Assembly: GCA_016711045.1 (NCBI GenBank) | Contig: JADJTT010000011.1 | Span: forward strand, 124,001 to 188,000 | From: Saprospirales bacterium | Lineage (GTDB): Bacteria; Bacteroidota; Bacteroidia; Chitinophagales; Saprospiraceae | Reading direction: 5' to 3' | Length of the DNA: 64,000 bases | In this document: positions 60,744 to 64,000 of the stretch, piece by piece | How positions within the stretch are numbered: position 1 is the stretch's first letter | Layout: each line of letters opens with the position of its first letter | Notes under the pieces: generated by a model | What the model was told of the DNA's origin: nothing | The model's database searches: none | What the model saw: the letters and a program-made list of their open reading frames with translations, nothing else | Made by a program: the position numbers and the translations under genes

Positions 60744-62325
60744 AAATAATATTTGTCAATTCCTTCACTTTCTTCAAAAAAGTAGCCTCCAGGTTTTCTT
60801 CAATTTCATGAAGATCCTCCTCGAAGAAGTGTTTCTCCCCCTCATACGGCTTCAGCTTTTCAATGGTATTCTGCTGCTCGTCGTATTGGGCCAGGAATAC
60901 CCGATCCATCCATTCCATGTTCCGGCTTTCATTGAATTTCAGTACGAACACCTTTTCGCCCTTGATCTCGGTCACACCGAGCAAAGAGGTCTTTCCGGCC
61001 GAGGAGGTCATCGTAATGTAACGCGATGGCCGGTTGATCGAAGGAAGGGAACGGTATACTTTGTTGAATACCTTATTAATCTCGACGAGGGGCACGGTGA
61101 AATAGTGGTGCTCTCCTGTCGGACGGGCACAGTACATGCTGTGGAAGCCCACGGTGAGCATGGAAAACACATTGGCCAGGTCGATCCAGTTCTGTGCCGA
61201 ACGGTCCACATCGACTTTCCCGTTTTCATCGGTAAACAGGCTGATGTGGTTCATGATCGGACTTTGGCTCTTGACGGTAATCCCAAAAGCCCTCAACCGG
61301 CGGATGGCTGCGATCGTGCTGATGTTCAACAATTCGCGAGGGGTGGAAAAGTGCGTCATCCACACCGGCTGGATGCCGTTGTCCAGCAATTTCCGGAACA
61401 GGTTTAAGGTCTTCTCGTAATCCCCGGTGAGTACCAACTCCGGTTGATAGGTCAGCACCCGGGTGCCTATCCGTACGGATCTTATGTGCGAAAGTTCCGG
61501 ATGATCGATAAGCGGCAGGATATATTGCTCCAGCCGGTCATACGGCAAATAAGCGCCATCGCCGCCGGTCAACAGCAAATCGGTAACCTCCTTGTGCCGC
61601 ATCAGGTATTGATGCACCTGCCCGATATCGTCCTGACTGAACATATCCTCATCCCCGCGTACCTGGGCATGCCGGAAGCAGTAGGTACAGAAGGCAAAGC
61701 AATTCTGGGTCGTCTTGTCGAAGACCAGGTCGCACTGCGGATATTTGTGTTGGCTGCCTTCCAGGATCTCCAGTTCGCCATTTTCATTTTCGAAAAAAGG
61801 CTTGTTCAGCTTTTGTTTCCCATCATGTGGGTTGGTCCGCTTCATGTGGTCCAGCACCACTTGTTCCCGCTCTTCTTCCGTCTTCGCCATTTTGTAGGCA
61901 GCCACCGTATCGGGCGCGATCATGGTGGGCTGGGGAAAGACCAGTTGGAACAGGGAGTCTTCCTCATAGTGCTTCCAGTTGATGAAATTCAGCACGTGCT
62001 GAGTGGCCATGAAGCGGTACACTTTGATAAAAAGCTCCCGTTCCTCCATGTGACCGATGTCAATACCGTTTTTGAGCAGTATTTCATTGATCTCCCGGAG
62101 TCCCTTCAGGCCCGAATACTTGTTTTTTTCGGTAAAGAGAAAATCGCCTGTCTCCATCAGCCCCGAATGTCGGGGGAAGGCATTGTGCAGCCTTGTCAAC
62201 AAGCCGGCCGGCAACAGGTTCTCCTTTTTTATATTCTCAATGATATCTGCCGGGTAGTGGAAACGATCCAGCATTTTCCTGATATCCGGCGGCTGGATTT
62301 GGATGCGATTGCCTTGCTGTAGCAT
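60742..62325 (-). CDS. KamA-family radical SAM 2,3-aminomutase-like protein, non-lysine type
   Basis: The protein has 527 residues, longer than lysine 2,3-aminomutase (about 415) by an N-terminal extension. The cluster motif is CFAFCTYC (Cys209, 213, 216), followed by FRHAQVRGDEDMF. LLLTGGDGAYLPYDRLE matches the SAM-contacting GGD segment. The PLP lysine is K445 in TMTSSAGKTSLLG, the counterpart of GGGGK. By-eye alignment puts Ala400 and Thr438 where lysine 2,3-aminomutase has the two aspartates that hold the substrate's side-chain amino group. The substrate is thus unlikely to be lysine. Family chemistry would move an alpha-amino group to the beta carbon. The gene lies between an XRE-cupin regulator and CoA-transferase genes. 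Confidence 0.85.
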   Translation of the reverse strand: MLQQGNRIQIQPPDIRKMLDRFHYPADIIENIKKENLLPAGLLTRLHNAFPRHSGLMETGDFLFTEKNKYSGLKGLREINEILLKNGIDIGHMEERELFIKVYRFMATQHVLNFINWKHYEEDSLFQLVFPQPTMIAPDTVAAYKMAKTEEEREQVVLDHMKRTNPHDGKQKLNKPFFENENGELEILEGSQHKYPQCDLVFDKTTQNCFAFCTYCFRHAQVRGDEDMFSQDDIGQVHQYLMRHKEVTDLLLTGGDGAYLPYDRLEQYILPLIDHPELSHIRSVRIGTRVLTYQPELVLTGDYEKTLNLFRKLLDNGIQPVWMTHFSTPRELLNISTIAAIRRLRAFGITVKSQSPIMNHISLFTDENGKVDVDRSAQNWIDLANVFSMLTVGFHSMYCARPTGEHHYFTVPLVEINKVFNKVYRSLPSINRPSRYITMTSSAGKTSLLGVTEIKGEKVFVLKFNESRNMEWMDRVFLAQYDEQQNTIEKLKPYEGEKHFFEEDLHEIEENLEATFLKKVKELTNII

Positions 62326-62368
62326 GGTGGTAATGTTTTTGTTTGTTTATGTTTCGACCCTACGGGGT

Positions 62369-62926
62369 TTATATGTTGTTTTGGTTTACCACCCACAACA
62401 ACTGTGATTCGCCGTGGTGGGTATTGGTGAATAAATGGTTCTGATTGGACGTGAAATAGAAACTATCTCCCTCCAGTATTTCATATTGGTTGTCCCCTAA
62501 TTTCACATTGAACTTCCCTTTCAATACATAGCAGAATTCCTGGCCCGGGTTATTGGTGGTCATGATCTCTGTGGAATCGGCCTTTTCTTTAAATTTTAGC
62601 AGGAAAGGATCCATCATTTTCTTCGAATCATGATGGGAAAGCAGGTAAGAGGACGTACCCGTCTTGTTCTTCTTGACAAATTTTTGTTGCTTTCTTGCTA
62701 CGACCGGGTGGTCGGCCAGGTCGCTGCGTTCGCCGATCAGTTCGCCTACGGTGGTGTGCAGTGCGTTGGCGATCTTCTTGAGGGTGAGAATGGAAGGGTA
62801 AGCTTTGCCCCGCTCAATTTGAGAGATCAAACTGGCACTTACTCCAATGGAGTTGGCGAGGTCGGATGCCTGGATGTTAAGGTCCTCTCGCCGCTTGCGA
62901 ATCCGTTCACCCATCCGGTTCATCAT
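62369..62926 (-). CDS. XRE-cupin transcriptional regulator
   Basis: The protein has 185 residues. An N-terminal XRE helix-turn-helix (about 6-62, IRKRREDLNIQASDLANSIGVSASLISQIERGKAYPSILTLKKIA) is followed by a C-terminal cupin sensor domain (about 105-180, FCYVLKGKFNVKLGDNQYEILEGDSFYFTSNQNHLF). This architecture (PuuR-like) commonly controls amino-acid or polyamine catabolic genes and senses a small metabolite through the cupin. It lies 43 bp upstream of the KamA-like gene on the same strand and is the likely regulator of the cluster. Confidence 0.9.
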   Translation of the reverse strand: MMNRMGERIRKRREDLNIQASDLANSIGVSASLISQIERGKAYPSILTLKKIANALHTTVGELIGERSDLADHPVVARKQQKFVKKNKTGTSSYLLSHHDSKKMMDPFLLKFKEKADSTEIMTTNNPGQEFCYVLKGKFNVKLGDNQYEILEGDSFYFTSNQNHLFTNTHHGESQLLWVVNQNNI

Positions 62927-63036
62927 AGACCTTAAAGGTACAAATTTTCCATCTGAGTTAAGTATTTTTTAACTGATTAAATCATGGTTAAGTGACTAGG
63001 CAAATTTACTTTCAGATGTTTTGCCCTACTGGAGCG

Positions 63037-63608
63037 TTTTCCTCCCCCGGACTTCGTCCGACCCCTCCGAAGGGGTACAATGCGAGCAGGGCTCAATACC
63101 TTCTTTTTTCACTTGACCATGGTCCGGCAAAATGAAAGAACAGGCAGAAACGCACAGACATGTATCCCTCCGAAGGGGTACAATGCGAGCAGGGCTCAAT
63201 ACCTTCTTTTTCACTTGACCATGGTCCGGCAAAATGAAAGAACAGGCAGAAACCACAGACATGTACCCCCGAGGGTACAATGCGAGCAGGGCTCAATACC
63301 TTCTTTTTCACTTGACCATGGTCCGGCAAAATGAAAGAACAGGCAGAAACGCACAGACATGTATCCCTCCGAAGGGGTACAATGCGAGCAGGGCTCAATA
63401 CCTTCTTTTTTCACTTGACCATGGTCCGGCAAAATGAAAGAACAGGCAGAAACGCACAGACATGTATCCCTTCGAAGGGGTACAATGCGAGCAGGGCTCA
63501 ATACTTTCTTTTTTCACTTGACCATGGTCCGGCAAAATGAAAGAACAGGCAGAAACGCACAGACATATACCCCTTCGGAGGGGTCGGACGAAGTCCGGGG
63601 GAGGAAAA
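63037..63608. mobile_element. Non-coding element with perfect 41-bp terminal inverted repeats and five internal tandem repeats
   Basis: Bases 63037-63077 and 63568-63608 are exact reverse complements over 41 bp. Between them are five near-identical units starting TACAATGCGAG at 63076, 63179, 63276, 63378 and 63481 (periods 103, 97, 102, 103). Each unit is bounded by a CCCTCCGAAGGGG-like palindrome matching the inner end of the terminal repeat, and contains the palindrome GACCATGGTC. Frames crossing it translate the same repeat in every phase and look non-coding. It could be a MITE that multiplied internally. The remainder of the 800-bp intergenic region (62927-63728) shows nothing else. Confidence 0.85.
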
Positions 63609-63728
63609 TCTCTCTGACTCACATTTATGTTCAGAAAAAACGCCTAACATCTGCTATTAATTTTGATCGCTTACTTCCCCGAAATTTTTCTACTTTTAAA
63701 CCATTCCTGAACCAATACTACCACACCA

Positions 63729-64000
63729 ATGCCAGCTCCAACAGAAAAAGCCATTCAACAATCCCTGGATAATCTGCAAAACGGGTTGCCGGTGCTCCAA
63801 ACAGATTTTTCCCATATCGCCTGGAATTTTGCCCTTCAACCCGATCAGGACCAGTTTTTGGAACAGGTGTTCGACCGGAACAAAAAACTGACGGAGACCC
63901 TGGTCATTTTTCGAAAAAGGCTCACCGAAGCAGCGGCTGCGAACCAGGACGTGGAGCCGGTTATCGACCAGGCCTTCTTACACTATATCATCAACACGGA
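63729..64000 (+). CDS. Start of an unknown protein gene, cut by window edge
   Basis: An ATG at 63729 opens a frame that runs to the window end (90 codons): MPAPTEKAIQQSLDNLQNGL... It is rich in Gln, Asp and Leu and predicted helical, with no signal peptide and no motif recognised. The base composition matches neighbouring genes, which supports coding. The C-terminus is outside the window. Confidence 0.65.
   Translation, partial: MPAPTEKAIQQSLDNLQNGLPVLQTDFSHIAWNFALQPDQDQFLEQVFDRNKKLTETLVIFRKRLTEAAAANQDVEPVIDQAFLHYIINT

Noticed and set aside
60742..62325. Lysine 2,3-aminomutase (kamA) as a firm name.
   Set aside because: The substrate-binding aspartates are missing by eye and the protein is ~110 residues longer; only the family is claimed.
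63076..63568. CRISPR array.
   Set aside because: The repeats are ~100 bp and contiguous, with no unique spacers, and no cas genes are nearby.
63080..63772. Open frames on both strands across the 63-kb repeats, translating to repeated peptides (plus-strand NERTGRNAQTC, minus-strand CLFFHFAGPWSSEK).
   Set aside because: All frames are open because the unit is repeated, starts are arbitrary, and the DNA is a structured inverted-repeat element; no protein signal.

Overview
The window comes from a Bacteroidota chromosome, most likely of the Saprospiria/Lewinella type (phylum well supported, finer placement inferred). The signs are: secreted proteins ending in type-IX-secretion (T9SS) sorting domains; several TonB-dependent receptors with carboxypeptidase-D-like N-domains; many lipoproteins; an S46 dipeptidyl peptidase; GH29 fucosidases; promoters with the TAnnTTTG -7 box; and almost no Shine-Dalgarno sequences. 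No tRNA, rRNA, prophage, IS transposase or CRISPR array was recognised.

Layout. 1-12.4 kb: a large secreted protein (cut by the window start), an acid-specific-type S46 peptidase, two von Willebrand A proteins, a divergent Clp-like AAA+ ATPase and a lipoprotein. 12.6-21.6 kb: a PorV/PorQ-like protein, a structured RNA resembling 6S RNA, a 5'-nucleotidase-like lipoprotein, acetoacetyl-CoA synthetase, a T9SS cargo protein, LptE and CTP synthase. 21.8-30 kb: a beta-helix lipoprotein next to a TonB receptor broken by a frameshift, a two-DTG aspartyl protease, a second TonB receptor and the SRP RNA. 30-42.8 kb: fructose-6-phosphate aldolase, PhzF, lipoproteins, a TetR/cupin pair with two clear operators, a methyltransferase-DUF1697 fusion, a third TonB receptor with a heptamer array inside its coding sequence, a LamG T9SS cargo and a GH29 fucosidase. 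42.9-51.5 kb: a 2-oxoacid:ferredoxin oxidoreductase operon with its own GltD-like flavoprotein, followed by LysR, an SPFH lipoprotein and isocitrate dehydrogenase. 51.5-57.7 kb: T9SS cargo, a second fucosidase, thioredoxin, a fucose/rhamnose mutarotase and a radical SAM protein. 57.7-62.9 kb: a cluster of an XRE-cupin regulator, a KamA-like aminomutase, a two-subunit 3-oxoacid CoA-transferase and a class III aminotransferase. 63-64 kb: a repeat element with perfect 41-bp terminal inverted repeats, then the start of an unknown gene.

Two themes stand out. First, the KamA-like/aminotransferase/CoA-transferase cluster reads as a pathway from an alpha-amino acid through a beta-amino acid to a 3-oxoacyl-CoA; the KamA-like enzyme lacks the aspartates that mark lysine 2,3-aminomutase. 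Second, the intergenic DNA is rich in short non-coding repeats: seven-base tandem arrays, palindromic and inverted-repeat elements, and tandem duplications. Many start or end inside a stop codon. One heptamer array lies inside a receptor gene, and another joins a methyltransferase to a DUF1697 gene in one reading frame.
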